64,000 nucleotides of DNA. Origin: Silanimonas sp. GTDB lineage: Bacteria > Pseudomonadota > Gammaproteobacteria > Xanthomonadales > Xanthomonadaceae. The notes beneath the pieces were generated by a model that was not told where the DNA came from, searched no databases, and saw only the letters and a list, made by a program, of their open reading frames with translations. Both the position numbers and the translations under genes were made by a program. Shown one piece after another: positions 63,746 through 64,000 of the stretch. The stretch covers positions 1 through 64,000 of the forward strand of contig NZ_JAPZQK010000022.1 of assembly GCF_027530345.1 (NCBI RefSeq). The letters run 5' to 3'. Positions within the stretch are counted from its first letter, which is position 1. The number at the start of each line of letters is the position of its first letter.

Positions 63746-64000
63746 TCAGAAGCTGTAGTTGATGCGGCCGTAGAGGAAGCGGCCCGAGCGGCCGAACGGC
63801 GAGAAGTTCGAGAACGGCGTGTTGCCGGTGGTGTTGAGGCTGGCCGGCAGCGGGTCCGGGTACTCGTCCGCCAGATTCTCGACGCCGATCGCCAGCTCCA
63901 GACCTTCCCACAGCCTCACCCGGCCCTCGAGGTCGACCAGCACCTTCGGGCTGAGCACGAAGTCGTTGGCCGCCGTGGTGCCCGGGGCGAGCACTTCGCC
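63746..64000 (-). CDS. TonB-dependent receptor, C-terminal fragment (runs off the right edge)
   Basis: About 84 codons are inside the window, and the frame is open to the edge. The end shows barrel strands typical of TonB receptors: LVDLEGRVRLWEGLELAIGV, ENLADEYPDPLP, and FSPFGRSGRFLYGRINYSF with a terminal Phe. The ENL-x-D motif and the SPFG-x-x-GR-x-Y-x-R end are frequent in large xanthomonad receptors. Ligand unknown. Confidence 0.85.
   Translation of the reverse strand, partial: GEVLAPGTTAANDFVLSPKVLVDLEGRVRLWEGLELAIGVENLADEYPDPLPASLNTTGNTPFSNFSPFGRSGRFLYGRINYSF

Overview
The window is a chromosomal segment of a high-G+C gammaproteobacterium, most likely a member of the Lysobacterales/Xanthomonadales. 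This rests on gene content and order: engB – cytochrome c4 – dsbA – endonuclease/exonuclease/phosphatase, a plant/Xanthomonas-type glutamate-cysteine ligase, phosphoenolpyruvate carboxylase, and an NrdAB pair of the type seen in that group. I cannot name genus or species. No rRNA or tRNA gene was seen.

Layout. 1-8250 looks accessory: one end of an IS21-family element (1-194), then a TetR-regulated tripartite RND efflux operon (361-6690) with a GAP/Sap-type membrane protein (6693-7361), closed by a gene-free stretch of short direct repeats with a 49-bp period. 8250-24639 is mainly housekeeping: cca, an NDUFA9-like reductase, slt, a TauE/SafE permease, an EEP hydrolase, dsbA, cytochrome c4, engB, glutamate-cysteine ligase, a YecA/SEC-C protein, an M3 peptidase lipoprotein and ppc. 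A diguanylate cyclase broken by a one-base deletion (24658-26288) and a DMT exporter follow.

27231-40181 is the most striking region and reads as a zinc-starvation locus. A rightward operon encodes a His-rich ZrgA-type (DUF2796) protein, a MacB/FtsX-type ABC pair, a DUF3299 protein, a substrate-binding-protein-like protein and a small proline-rich exported protein. It converges on a leftward operon with a COG0523/CobW GTPase, a TonB-dependent receptor, a second ABC ATPase and two DUF3526-type permeases. A third, rightward operon (68-aa protein, DUF1826, ZIP transporter) diverges from the GTPase gene. Zur-box-like palindromes lie before the first operon (27231-27243) and in the shared promoter of the other two (38472-38488). 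Zinc as the substrate is an inference from these families and sites.

41258-45103 holds class Ia ribonucleotide reductase nrdAB behind a palindrome resembling an NrdR box and a clear cobalamin riboswitch, which suggests that a B12-dependent class II enzyme exists elsewhere in the genome. 45055-50245 holds two small membrane proteins, an AraC-type regulator with a membrane domain, and an unusual fusion of an acetoacetate-decarboxylase-like domain with an FAD-dependent oxidoreductase. 50345-64000 carries a FadL porin, a 7TM diguanylate cyclase, tex, a tandem pair of periplasmic-binding-protein-like genes, a propeller-amidohydrolase, DUF1289, yceH, a photolyase/cryptochrome and the 3' end of another TonB receptor gene.
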